A stretch of 64,000 nucleotides of DNA from Geitlerinema sp. BBD 1991-9 (GCA_001657325.1 LWRO01000010.1:1-64000); one strand, 5' to 3'; shown: positions 36,433-45,445, counted from the stretch's first letter. Notes: generated by a model from the sequence alone, not told the origin. Made by a program: numbers and translations.

Positions 36433-39400
36433 ATGTACAGCCCATCAAATAAAATTGAGATTCCTAAAGTACGACTTCCGAAAGGTGGCGGTTCCATCAA
36501 AGGAATTGGCGAAACCTTTCAAGCAACCCCTTTTACCGGTGCGGGAAGTTTTTCCATTCCCATCAAAACACCCGCAGCTCGCGGATTAGAACCCGACTTG
36601 AAGTTAAGTTACAGCTCTGGCGGATCGCAATGAATTTTCGGACTAGGTTTTAGTTTTTCAGTTCCCAAGATATCTCGACGGACTGAAAAACGTTTACCCA
36701 ATTATTCAGAAGAAGATGAATTCGTTCTCTCGAATGCTGAATATTTAATTCCCGCACTCAAAAAGAACGAAAATCGCTGGGAAGTAGACGAGTTTACTCG
36801 GACCGATGACGAAGATTCCCAAGCGTACACTGTTCGACGTTATCGAACTCGGACGGAGGGTCGTTTTTTACGCATCGAACGATGGACTCGAAATTCCGAC
36901 AGTGAAAGCCATTGGCTCGTCATAACACCCGATGGAATTACAAGTGTTTACGGGGTCGTCCTCGATGAAAATACCAACGAACTCAGTACGGCGATTACCG
37001 AATGGAACAACAACGCCAGCGATACGGTTCTCCTGAACAATCGCGATAGCGGAACGCAACTCAACATTACCGAATCCTACATCCTCGACGTTCACAATCA
37101 ACCCGGTTGGTTCATCTTGGATATCGGCGACGAAATCTTTTTGGTTCAAATGTCGATCGATCGCTGGCGTTTCCAAACCGCCGAAGAACGCTTGCAATCG
37201 AATTCTTCCTCAGATTCCAGCGGTGGCGGAACACAGAAGCAGTTCGATTTATATTTCGATCGCGATTTTGCCTTAGAAGTGGGGAACGGTTCTGCGATCG
37301 AATTCAGTTTCGTTCGCCTCAATACCTTTGCCGTTCAAACCTTAAGCGAAAAACTCTTCGGCGCAGGAATCGACGGTTTACTCAGTCTCGATTCTCAAAA
37401 CACCGAAGAACCCGATTTCTCGAACTTAGCCTTACTCGGTTCCGATCTCGATACCGATCCCAATCTCGATGTCCGCATCATCGCCCCCAACTATTACGCC
37501 GACGGAACCTTAGACAACCGCATCGATTTTAAAGGCGCTTACGGACTGTACTACGAAGAAATCTTTTTCCACATTCCCTTCCTGATTGCCAACCAACTCA
37601 ACGCCAATCAGAAGTTCTCCGAAGCGCAACAATGGTATCACTACATTTTCAATCCCACTGCCCAAGAAACGACTAGCAACAATAGTGTATCGTCGAAAGA
37701 TCGCTACTGGCGTTATCGTCCGTTCCGCAGTCTTTCATTAGAAACCCTCTCAGAAATGCTGTCGGATGAAGACGCACTCAATGCCTATCGTCAAGACCCC
37801 TTCGATCCTCATGCGATCGCCCGTCTTCGCATCAACACCTATCAGAAAACGGTGGTGATGAAATATATCGACAACCTCATCGATTGGGGCGATTACCTCT
37901 TCCGTCAAGACACGCGGGAGTCGATTACTGAAGCGACGCAACTTTACGTATTAGCCTTTGCGCTATTGGGGCCGCGTCCGCAGTCGAAACCCACTCGTCA
38001 GCTAGAAGACGTGGGAACCTATGAAGATGTCAAAGCGGATTTAGAACGCAATCAGATCGATGCGTTACCGGATTTCCTCGTTGAAAACGGAAACCACGCC
38101 CAAACCTCAACGCCGGAAATTCCATTTAATCCCCACCGCAGCGTCATTACTCGCTTCTGCGTCCCTGAAAACTCGCAATTCCTTGGCTATTGGGATGTCA
38201 TTGACGATCGACTTTATAAAATCCGCCACAGCCTCAATATCGACGGCGTTTTCCGCAGCTTAGCGCTGTTCCAACCACCTATCAATCCAGCTGCATTAGT
38301 CCAAGCCGCCGCCAGTGGTTTGGCGGGTGGAATTGGCAGCGCACTGGCAGCCACGAACGTTTCCGTCCCCCACTATCGTTACGCCTTTATGCTCGACAAA
38401 GCGAAGGAAATGGTGGGATATGTCATCGAATTTGGCGGCGCACTGATCGAAGCTTTAGAAAACAAGAGTGGCGAAGAATTAACCCTGCTTCAACACACCC
38501 ACGAACTGAATATTCTAGAGCGCACGACTGAGATCAAACAGCTTCAGCAAGCGGAACTCGATGCCAACCTCGCCGCCTTAGAACAGAGCCTCGCCAATGC
38601 AAAAGAACGCGAGGATTACTACAAGAATCAAGTGCGCGGAAGTGGTGCGTTCGGTGCGAATAACTTTGAAACCATTCAAAGCGATTTGACCCTGTCCGCG
38701 AACGTTATTCACAGTACTGCTGCGGTTTCAAAATTTATTGCTGGCTTGTCAGGCGGTACAGTGGATGTCGAAGTGGGCGGATCGGGGTTTGGAGGAAGTC
38801 CCGTCGCAACAGTGAAATCTGGGGGTAGCTTTATTTCGACCCTTTTAGATAAAGGCGGCGACTTTCTCGAAATTACGGCGGGAATTCTCGATCGAACGGC
38901 GGGAATCATGGGAACGAAAGCCGAACGCAAACGCCGTAAAGAGGAATGGGATCATAACGAAAAGCTGGCGGGTTTTGATATTGCGGAAATTGAAAAACAA
39001 ATTGAAGCCACAGCCGCTCAAATGAACGCCGCAAGTCGTGACTTTTTGATTCACCAAAAAACCATCGATCAACACAATGAGGTCGGCAATTTCTATCGTA
39101 CTAAATTCCTGAATAAAGACCTCTATAACTGGATGTCGAATCGCTTGTCTTCGCTATATTTCCAAACCTACAAACTTGCATTTGATATTGCGAAACAAGC
39201 CGAACGCGCCTTCCAATTCGAGTTCGGAACAGACGAAAGTTATATTAGCTTTGGCTATTGGGATAGCCGCCGCAAGGGGTTACTCGCAGGTGAGGCGTTA
39301 CGACTCGATTTAGCGCGTCTGGAAAAATCTGCCCTCGACCAAGACAGCCGCTACTTAGAGATTACGAAAACAATCTCGTTAGCCCGTCTCGATCCGATCG

Positions 39401-40239
39401 CCTTCTTGCAACTGCGAGAAACCGGTCGCTGTCAGTTTACGTTGGGTGAATTGCTGTTCGATCGAGACTTCCCCGGTCACTATTTCCGCATTATTAAATC
39501 TGTCTCGCTCTCGATTCCGGCGGTAGTCGGCCCCTACGAAACGGTACACGCAACGCTGACGCAAACGGGACACAAAACGCTGATGTCGCCGGATCTTGCG
39601 GGGGTGCAATACTTACTCGGGGAAGAACAAAATATGCCTGATTCGATTCGAGCGGATTGGCGATCGAACCAACAGATCGCCGTTTCGACGGGGGTTGAAG
39701 ACAGCGGCGTATTCGAGTTAGATTTCAACGACGATCGATATCTTCCCTTTGAAGGAACGGGAGCGGTTTCGACGTGGCTGTTAGAACTTCCCAAACCAAC
39801 CAACCGCTTTGATTTCGACACGATTACCGACGTGGTGATTCACCTGCGCTATATGTGCAAAACCGACAGCGGCTCGTTCAAACAGTCGGTAATGGATTTA
39901 GAGGCGTTCAAGCAATATCGCGGTTTGCGGTTGTTTAGCTTAGCTCACGAATTCTCGACGGATTGGTATGCGTTTAAGAATCAAGTCGACGTTCGATCGA
40001 CGACGCTTTCGCTCCCGAAAAATACAATTCCCGCCAACGTCAACGCCACTGAAATTTCAGTTCGTCAGATTTACGATTTCACCAACGGCGTTTTAACGGA
40101 AGTGGGCGATCGCTTCGACGTGAAAACCTCAGAAATTACCGCACAACCGATGACGATCGAGTTAACGGCGAAAAGCAGCTTTAAGAAGGAGCAAGCGGAG
40201 AACCTGTTGGTGTTATTTGCGTATACCGGCGAGGTTTAA
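36433..40239 (+). pseudogene. Chimeric Tc-toxin relic: TcB (SpvB) N-terminus joined to TcA C-terminal half
   Basis: A single frame of 1269 codons is interrupted only by TGA at codon 67 (36631-36633). Codons 1 to about 174 are the start of an SpvB/TcB protein: RLPKGGGSIKGIGETF, GAGSFSIPIKTPAARG, then IFGLGFSFSVPKISRRTEKR and WLVITPDGITSVYG. From about 36955-37080 the sequence becomes TcA-like and continues to the natural TcA C-terminus. The SpvB domain stops about 100 residues short, and the TcA part lacks its first 1000-1400 residues. The TGA replaces a glycine of the SpvB consensus (GGA to TGA fits). The order TcB then TcA implies an in-frame deletion joining two adjacent genes. No TcC/Rhs gene is nearby. 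Confidence 0.8.
37117..40239 (+). CDS. Tc toxin subunit A C-terminal portion (pore-forming and TcB-binding domains)
   Basis: This is the part of the relic that an annotation pipeline would call a gene (TTG start, 1040 residues). It shows TcA landmarks: RLNTFAVQTLSEKLFGAGID and LSLDSQNTEEP (neuraminidase-like end), YEEIFFHIPFLIANQLN, FSEAQQWYHYIFNP, KIRHSLNIDG, the long coiled pore helices (about 440-680, with an Ala/Gly/Ser-rich tip), LYNWMSNRLSSLYFQTYKLA, LSIPAVVGPYETVHATL, and GVFELDFNDDRYLPFEG near the TcB-binding end. TcA forms the pentameric injection channel. The receptor-binding N-terminal half is missing, so independent toxin function is unlikely. The true translation start, if any, is uncertain. 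Confidence 0.6.
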   Translation: MDIGDEIFLVQMSIDRWRFQTAEERLQSNSSSDSSGGGTQKQFDLYFDRDFALEVGNGSAIEFSFVRLNTFAVQTLSEKLFGAGIDGLLSLDSQNTEEPDFSNLALLGSDLDTDPNLDVRIIAPNYYADGTLDNRIDFKGAYGLYYEEIFFHIPFLIANQLNANQKFSEAQQWYHYIFNPTAQETTSNNSVSSKDRYWRYRPFRSLSLETLSEMLSDEDALNAYRQDPFDPHAIARLRINTYQKTVVMKYIDNLIDWGDYLFRQDTRESITEATQLYVLAFALLGPRPQSKPTRQLEDVGTYEDVKADLERNQIDALPDFLVENGNHAQTSTPEIPFNPHRSVITRFCVPENSQFLGYWDVIDDRLYKIRHSLNIDGVFRSLALFQPPINPAALVQAAASGLAGGIGSALAATNVSVPHYRYAFMLDKAKEMVGYVIEFGGALIEALENKSGEELTLLQHTHELNILERTTEIKQLQQAELDANLAALEQSLANAKEREDYYKNQVRGSGAFGANNFETIQSDLTLSANVIHSTAAVSKFIAGLSGGTVDVEVGGSGFGGSPVATVKSGGSFISTLLDKGGDFLEITAGILDRTAGIMGTKAERKRRKEEWDHNEKLAGFDIAEIEKQIEATAAQMNAASRDFLIHQKTIDQHNEVGNFYRTKFLNKDLYNWMSNRLSSLYFQTYKLAFDIAKQAERAFQFEFGTDESYISFGYWDSRRKGLLAGEALRLDLARLEKSALDQDSRYLEITKTISLARLDPIAFLQLRETGRCQFTLGELLFDRDFPGHYFRIIKSVSLSIPAVVGPYETVHATLTQTGHKTLMSPDLAGVQYLLGEEQNMPDSIRADWRSNQQIAVSTGVEDSGVFELDFNDDRYLPFEGTGAVSTWLLELPKPTNRFDFDTITDVVIHLRYMCKTDSGSFKQSVMDLEAFKQYRGLRLFSLAHEFSTDWYAFKNQVDVRSTTLSLPKNTIPANVNATEISVRQIYDFTNGVLTEVGDRFDVKTSEITAQPMTIELTAKSSFKKEQAENLLVLFAYTGEV

Positions 40240-40248
40240 TCGAACCCA

Positions 40249-40277
40249 AAACCCGGCCGCTTCAAGCCGCCGGGTTT
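40249..40277 (+). terminator. Terminator after the Tc-toxin relic
   Basis: AAACCCGGC and GCCGGGTTT form 9-bp arms around an 11-base loop, 10 bases after the stop, followed by a short T-containing stretch. A preserved terminator suggests the C-terminal end of the original gene is intact. Confidence 0.7.
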
Positions 40278-40307
40278 CTGAGGGGAATAGAATCTATCTC
40301 AAGTTAA

Positions 40308-40377
40308 TAGACCTCCTGCATAAATATTTCTGACCCCACCCCAACCCTCCCCTTCACAAGGGGATTAAGGAGGTCTA
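40308..40377. mobile_element. 70-bp MITE-like element (family B, copy 1)
   Basis: The ends read TAGACCTCCT and AGGAGGTCTA, with TGCATAAATATTTCTGACC inside the left end. The terminal TA on each side would fit a TA target duplication, as made by IS630/Tc1-type transposases. Other copies are at 41799-41866 and 48656-48791. The right end overlaps the TAG stop codon of the hydroxylase gene at 40375. Confidence 0.65.
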
Positions 40378-41643
40378 ATCTCGTGCAATTTCCGGTTGTC
40401 GTCCCAACAATCCCGTCATGAGCTGCAGCGCGATGGTTTTAATCGGTTTGACGTTTCGCAGCGTCCAAAGTCCAATTTGACGCGCGGCGACGATGGGCAG
40501 AATATTGTTAGAAAACATTCGATCGAGGAAATCGGTAAAGCCTAAAATGACGGAATTTTCGCCCTGTCGCCAGCTTTCGTATTGTTTCAAAACCTCGATC
40601 GACCCGATATCTTTCCCATCCCGACGAGCCGTTTGCACCACTTGCGCTAACGCCGCCACATCTCGAATTCCCATATTCAGCCCCTGGCCGCCCACAGGAT
40701 GACAGCGGTGCGCCGCATCGCCCAACAACGCGAGACGCGGTTTGACGTAACGTTCGCTCTGCATCAATTGCACGGGAAAAACTTGGCGAGGACTGATAAC
40801 TTTCACCGCTCCCATGCTATCGCCGTATTGACGCTGTAGCTCTTCCGTAAACCGTTCTTCGTCCATTTCGGCGAGTTCGTGCGCCCGAGCGTGAGGAACC
40901 GACCACACGATGTTACAGCGATTATTGGGGAGGGGCAAAATTGCAAACGGACCGTTCGATCGAAACCGTTCGTAAGCAATATTTTCGTGGGATTTCTCCG
41001 GTTTGACCTTACAAGTCACACAGGATTGCCAATACTTCCAACCGTAAGTTTGAATCCCAGCTTCCGTGCGAATTTTCGATCGAGCGCCATCGGCCCCCAC
41101 CACAAGACGAGCGCAAAGGGATTTCGTCTCTCCCTCGCGGCGATACGTCACCGTCGCACGATCGTCTCCGTACTCAACGCCTAAAACTTCCGACAAACAT
41201 AGAGTTGTAACGTTGTCAGCATCGTGCAGAAAATCCTGAAGCGTACTCAACAGCGGTGTGTGTTCGGCGACGTACCCCAGTCGTTCGCGTAAGCGGTGCG
41301 TAGCACGATCGAGTCGCACGTCTGACGGAAAAAACTGCACGGGGAACGGTCGATCGCCATCTGAAAGACGAATTTCTTTAAAGGTCGTAATTTTCGGTAA
41401 AATATCCTGCCAAACGCCAATTCCATTCAAAATACGCCCGGTTAACAGCGTCAGTGCGTAAACCTGAGCGCGAGCTGTTGCGGCTTCGAGGGATTGCGAA
41501 TCGAGAAGCGCCACCCGCAACCCCGAGTTTTTCAGCGCACAAGCGAGGGTCGTTCCCGCAACACCGCCTCCTACAATGGCGATATCGCAGTCAAGGGTGG
41601 AAGATGTGGAGGCGTTGTTGGAAGAGAACGGTTCTAAGGACAT
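40375..41643 (-). CDS. FAD-dependent UbiH/Coq6-family hydroxylase
   Basis: The 422-residue flavoprotein monooxygenase shows the Rossmann FAD motif DIAIVGGGVAGTTLACAL (about 19-36), the DG motif VVGADGARSKIR (about 186-197) and the second FAD motif LALLGDAAHRCHPVGGQGLN followed by MGIRDVAALA. The family hydroxylates ubiquinone or plastoquinone precursors or related aromatics; in cyanobacteria a quinone or aromatic substrate is likely but not shown. Its TAG stop is formed by the end of a family B inverted-repeat element, so the last residues may differ from the ancestral C-terminus. Confidence 0.88.
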   Translation of the reverse strand: MSLEPFSSNNASTSSTLDCDIAIVGGGVAGTTLACALKNSGLRVALLDSQSLEAATARAQVYALTLLTGRILNGIGVWQDILPKITTFKEIRLSDGDRPFPVQFFPSDVRLDRATHRLRERLGYVAEHTPLLSTLQDFLHDADNVTTLCLSEVLGVEYGDDRATVTYRREGETKSLCARLVVGADGARSKIRTEAGIQTYGWKYWQSCVTCKVKPEKSHENIAYERFRSNGPFAILPLPNNRCNIVWSVPHARAHELAEMDEERFTEELQRQYGDSMGAVKVISPRQVFPVQLMQSERYVKPRLALLGDAAHRCHPVGGQGLNMGIRDVAALAQVVQTARRDGKDIGSIEVLKQYESWRQGENSVILGFTDFLDRMFSNNILPIVAARQIGLWTLRNVKPIKTIALQLMTGLLGRQPEIARD

Positions 41644-41798
41644 TGGTTCACCTAACGTTCGATCTTAAAGATGTGTTAAGAATTGTTTCGCTTAATTACT
41701 ATATTATCAGTCATGATTGGCAACAATTCTCGATGCACGACAACCCTTAATGATTTCTCCCAATAATTGCCTTACCCCCGAATCCCCCGTTTTGACAA

Positions 41799-41866
41799 TA
41801 GACTGCACGGATCGAATTGACCCCCCTTCATCCCCCCTGGTCAAAAATATTCACGCAGGAGGTCTA
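41799..41866. mobile_element. 68-bp MITE-like element (family B, copy 3)
   Basis: It begins TAGACTGCACGG and ends GCAGGAGGTCTA. Inside are CCCCCCTTCATCCCCCC and TCAAAAATATTCA, matching copies 1 and 2 read in the opposite direction. The left end has lost the CTCC of the terminal repeat. TA flanks are retained. Confidence 0.55.
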
Positions 41867-41894
41867 ATGTAACAACCCGATCGAAAACGGCGCC

Positions 41895-43193
41895 CTAAGC
41901 ACTGTCTTTACCGATAACTGGTGACTGGTGACTGGTAACTGGTGACTGGTGACTGGTAACTGGTGACTGGTGACTGGTCATTGAATACTCTCGTCCTCGC
42001 CATTGTTTGGGTATCCGCGTCGCAGACTGCACGATTCGCACGACTGCGAGAGGGTCAGCTAGAGGAGACAGCCAGAACAGCCACGAGAAAGAAGCCTCAC
42101 TTCGATCGTAAGACGGTCGAATCGCCAATCCCATCGCAAAACGTATTAGCAATAAAGTCGCGTTGAGTACCAACAGTGCCAGACTCAGATTTCCCAATCC
42201 TTGCAGCGGTTCGGCATTCGCGATCGAAACGCCCAAAAAACCCAGAACAATTAAAAGCGGTAGCGCTTGCACGCAGGTGAGAAACCCGATATCGCTCCAA
42301 GTTTGCACGGGAGAAGCGGCATCTTTGAGATCGAGCGATCGACCCCATTCTCGCCACGTTTCGATCGCCCCCTCGTACATCCGCACTTTCAGCAACTTCG
42401 ACCCGTCCCAAAATCCCACCTTAAACCCCTTCGCCGCCGCCGTTCTCGCCAACGTTACGTCATCGCAAAACGATCGACGAGCGCAGGTATAACCATCGAG
42501 TTGTTCCAACACCGTCCGGCGGACTAAAAAACACTGACCGTTCGCCATCACCCGTTCCGCACGGTTGCTGCGCGTTCCCGTCGGGCCGAACCGATACACC
42601 AGTGTCATCAGCAAAGCCGGTTGCAACAACAACTCACCGGGATCTTTCAAAATAAACTGCGGCGATAGCGAAACCAAATCGTAATTCTCTGCTTCCGCTG
42701 TTTTCACTAAACTCGCCACTAAACCCGGTTGGGGGCGCGTATCGGCATCGACACCCAAAATCCAGTCTACAGGTGGAGTTGGGAGGGAAGAGATCGATCG
42801 ATCTGATCCAGAAAAATACAAATATCCATGATGCAGCGCCCAAGGTCGCCCCACCCATCCCGACGGAAGCGGTTCGTCTTGCGTCAAGTGAATGCGAGGA
42901 TCGCGCTGCGACACTTCCTTGACGATCTCTGGCGTTCCATCCTCAGAGTGACTATCGACAACGACAATTTGGCGAACCTCGTGACTCTGACGGCTAAGAC
43001 CCTGCAAACAGGGGCGAACGCGCTGTGCTTCGTTAAGCGTGGGAACGACAACCCCGACTTTTCCCACCCAGTCACTCGTCACCGTTTGCGGTTCGAGGGG
43101 CGGTTTGCGCGTGGGGCCTTTCACCAACCGAGACAGTAAAATCGCAACCGCTGGAAGTTGCAACAGCAAGATAACGAAAGCAAGCGTATCCAT
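41895..43193 (-). CDS. cruG: Carotenoid 2'-O-glycosyltransferase (CruG-like GT2)
   Basis: The 432-residue GT2 protein has an N-terminal membrane helix and a GT-A domain with VGVVVPTLNEAQRVRPCL, VVDSHSEDGTPEIV and the DXD-like DWILGVDADTRPQPG. Later segments are ANGQCFLVRR, an acceptor loop FCDDVTLARTAAAKGF, and two or three C-terminal helices. Adjacency to cruF, downstream on the same strand, identifies it as CruG, which glycosylates the 2'-hydroxyl of myxol-type carotenoids. The last 27 residues are a repeat extension (TSHQSPV three times) from the heptanucleotide array and are probably dispensable. Confidence 0.88.
   Translation of the reverse strand: MDTLAFVILLLQLPAVAILLSRLVKGPTRKPPLEPQTVTSDWVGKVGVVVPTLNEAQRVRPCLQGLSRQSHEVRQIVVVDSHSEDGTPEIVKEVSQRDPRIHLTQDEPLPSGWVGRPWALHHGYLYFSGSDRSISSLPTPPVDWILGVDADTRPQPGLVASLVKTAEAENYDLVSLSPQFILKDPGELLLQPALLMTLVYRFGPTGTRSNRAERVMANGQCFLVRRTVLEQLDGYTCARRSFCDDVTLARTAAAKGFKVGFWDGSKLLKVRMYEGAIETWREWGRSLDLKDAASPVQTWSDIGFLTCVQALPLLIVLGFLGVSIANAEPLQGLGNLSLALLVLNATLLLIRFAMGLAIRPSYDRSEASFSWLFWLSPLADPLAVVRIVQSATRIPKQWRGREYSMTSHQSPVTSHQSPVTSHQSPVIGKDSA
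41916..41978. repeat. Nine 7-bp tandem repeats inside the cruG 3' end
   Basis: Nine contiguous RACTGGT units form a perfect higher-order 21-bp unit repeated three times (A, G, G at the variable base). Read on the reverse strand in the cruG frame, it adds TSHQSPV three times. This is an STRR-type sequence that has entered a coding region. Confidence 0.9.
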
Positions 43194-43302
43194 TCAAATT
43201 AAATCGAGTTCAATCGAGAACGTTTTAAATCGAGAAACCTCAATCGAGGAATGGGAACGGTGACTCGCCAAGAGCCTTTCCGTTCGCCATTCTCTTCGAG
43301 TG

Positions 43303-44226
43303 TTACTTAGCCGCCGTTTCCAACGAGGGAACGAGTCGATCGGGCGTATCATCCGTGTCGTCAGGGATCGTATCGGGGACTTGCGAGGGTGCGAACTGCC
43401 AGAAGGCGAACGCAGGCACCACGCCGAACAGGATACTCAGCAATGTGGGAATCACAAACTGCGAATCCAGCAACACCAGCGTAATCGCTGCGCCGAAGAC
43501 GAAATTCACCAGATATACAATGAAGGGTAAGCCCAACTGCTGACGCGGTAAAACGAATTGATTTTTATGTTGCAATGCCGCTGCAACGCTCATGTATAGC
43601 ACGCCCGTTCCCAACCAACCGGAGAGATTGCGATAGGGCATTCCGAAGAACTCGCCGACTTCTTCAAACTCCCAAAACGGAAAAGCAGTTTGACTCATTG
43701 CCGGGTCTAGCACTAAATCCCATGCCGTCAAAAGCATTGCACCGAAGGCGATCGCGCCGATTTGACGCACCCAACGAGCTGTGGGAACCGCCTCCATCGC
43801 ACCTCGGGCGAGGAGGTAGCAGACGAAACCCATGTAAAACCAAGACAGGGGAATGGTAAACGGCACGAGTCCGGCAATTTTATAACCGAGTCCGTTGAGG
43901 TAGTGATAGGCTCCGAAGGGAAAACCGGTACTGGTTCCGAGAAGTTCGCTACACAGCGACAGTCCGACAGCGGGAAGGAAAAAAGCCAAAAGTGGTTTCC
44001 ATCCCAAGGTGCGGTAGACAAACAGCGCCACCGCCGCCGCGCCGAGGAGAATATAACTGACCCCACCTTGCGCCATGCTCCAACCGAAGAGCTTGAGTCC
44101 GAACGGCGAGAGGTTGCCGATGAATTCCGGGTTGGGGAGTACCCAGAGCAATCCGGCTAGACCAAACGCCATGGACAAGATATGGATACCGAGGCAGGTG
44201 CGTTCGGTAATCTCGATTTGCTTCAT
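43303..44226 (-). CDS. cruF: Carotenoid 1',2'-hydratase CruF
   Basis: The 307-residue polytopic protein has about eight membrane helices and the CruF/bisanhydrobacterioruberin-hydratase pattern: SELLGTSTGFPFGAYHYLNG, GLVPFTIPLSWFYMGFVCYL, TAWDLVLDPAMSQTAFPFWE and MPYRNLSGWLGTGVLYM. CruF adds water across the 1',2' double bond of the psi-end of gamma-carotene intermediates toward myxol. With cruG 109 bases downstream it provides the two tailoring steps of myxoxanthophyll synthesis. The acidic C-terminal tail is not conserved. ATG 44226 is the start. Confidence 0.93.
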   Translation of the reverse strand: MKQIEITERTCLGIHILSMAFGLAGLLWVLPNPEFIGNLSPFGLKLFGWSMAQGGVSYILLGAAAVALFVYRTLGWKPLLAFFLPAVGLSLCSELLGTSTGFPFGAYHYLNGLGYKIAGLVPFTIPLSWFYMGFVCYLLARGAMEAVPTARWVRQIGAIAFGAMLLTAWDLVLDPAMSQTAFPFWEFEEVGEFFGMPYRNLSGWLGTGVLYMSVAAALQHKNQFVLPRQQLGLPFIVYLVNFVFGAAITLVLLDSQFVIPTLLSILFGVVPAFAFWQFAPSQVPDTIPDDTDDTPDRLVPSLETAAK

Positions 44227-44395
44227 GGGATATTAACTTTTTTTACGAAAGCACTGCTATCAGTTTACAAATGTTTAAGGAATTTCGGGGATAAAGGCGG
44301 AAAAATCGCATGTCGATCGCGACTGTCTTACGTGGGTCGATGTACGATAGACCCGCAAGGGCAATGCACCCCGGTCTGTCGGTGTTGGGAACGCG

Positions 44396-45445
44396 ATGAA
44401 AGCACAAGTATTTCGAGGGGTCGATCGACTGTGTTACGAAGACCTGCCTCAACCAATCGTCGAACCCGGTGAAGTTTTAATTAACGTTGAAGCAACGGGC
44501 GTTTCACCACAAGATTTGCGATTTGTCAAGTCCAATACGATCGAACCGCCCTGCGTGTTTGGCAGCGAAATTGTCGGCACGATCGCGGCGGTGGGCGAAG
44601 GCGTGACGCAGTGCTGGGAAGGACAACGGGTTGCGACGATCGCTCGCATTCCCTGTATGCGCTGTCGCGAGTGTTTGGCCGATCGATTTTCCCTGTGTCT
44701 GACGTATCAACAAATTGCCACAACAGCTGGATTCGGGCCGTTTGGGGGCGGATTTGCCGAAGTCGTCAAAGTTCCCGCACACATCGTCAAACACGGGGGC
44801 TTAATTCCACTTCCCGGTCACGTCACCTTCGATCGAGCGACGTTTATCCAAGGTACGAATGCCTGTCTCAACGCCCTCGATCGCGTGCGCTACCGACCGG
44901 GACAGCTCGTCTGGATTCTCGGTGCCGGCTCGATCGGCTTAACCTTGGTTTTACTGGCCAAACATTTCGGATTGAAATCGATTGTCAGCGATCCGAACGT
45001 CGATCGATTAGACTTCGCCCTCGACTTAGGGGCAGACGTAGCCTTTTGCAGCGACAGCGACGACTTACACACCAAAGTTCGCGCCTTTACAGACGGCCGA
45101 GGTGTTGAGACAGCCGTTCTCACCCAACCGTCACAAGTCGATTTCTTCCACGCTCTCGACGGACTCCAACCGGGAAGTCAACTGCTGTGTTTGAGCGACT
45201 ACGCCCTCGAAGATGCAGCCGTCCTCGATCCCTTATCGTTGACACGACGACAGATCGACCTGTTGAGCTGTTCGGGCTTGTCGTTTCGCCTGCAATCGAT
45301 GGCGATCGATCTCGTGTTCGACTATCGCCTCCCCTTTGACGCGATCGTGAGCGATCGCGTGGCTCTGGCCGATTTACCCGAAGCGATCGCACGATCGACG
45401 GCCGAAAAAACGGCAACGCGCAAGATTCTGGTTTACCCTCAATGA
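44396..45445 (+). CDS. Zinc-type medium-chain dehydrogenase lacking catalytic zinc ligands
   Basis: The 349-residue protein has the GroES-like N-domain and a Rossmann domain with WILGAGSIGLTLVLLAKHFG (about 174-193). The structural zinc site is intact (Cys87, 90, 93, 101 in IPCMRCRECLADRFSLC). The catalytic site is not: the cysteine of the usual GVCGTD loop is Ser37 (GVSPQDL), and the histidine of GHE is Ser57 (FGSE). Zinc-dependent alcohol oxidation is therefore unlikely; it may be a redox-inactive or quinone-type variant. It is divergent from cruF and lies 67 bases upstream of NADAR. Confidence 0.82.
   Translation: MKAQVFRGVDRLCYEDLPQPIVEPGEVLINVEATGVSPQDLRFVKSNTIEPPCVFGSEIVGTIAAVGEGVTQCWEGQRVATIARIPCMRCRECLADRFSLCLTYQQIATTAGFGPFGGGFAEVVKVPAHIVKHGGLIPLPGHVTFDRATFIQGTNACLNALDRVRYRPGQLVWILGAGSIGLTLVLLAKHFGLKSIVSDPNVDRLDFALDLGADVAFCSDSDDLHTKVRAFTDGRGVETAVLTQPSQVDFFHALDGLQPGSQLLCLSDYALEDAAVLDPLSLTRRQIDLLSCSGLSFRLQSMAIDLVFDYRLPFDAIVSDRVALADLPEAIARSTAEKTATRKILVYPQ

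Noticed and set aside
35299..40239. LRR protein and Tc relic as one toxin island
   Set aside because: A strong terminator at 35986-36024 and a gene-free gap separate them, and the LRR protein has no known link to Tc toxins.
41916..41978. Possible CRISPR-like array
   Set aside because: The repeats are contiguous 7-mers without spacers; no cas genes are present.
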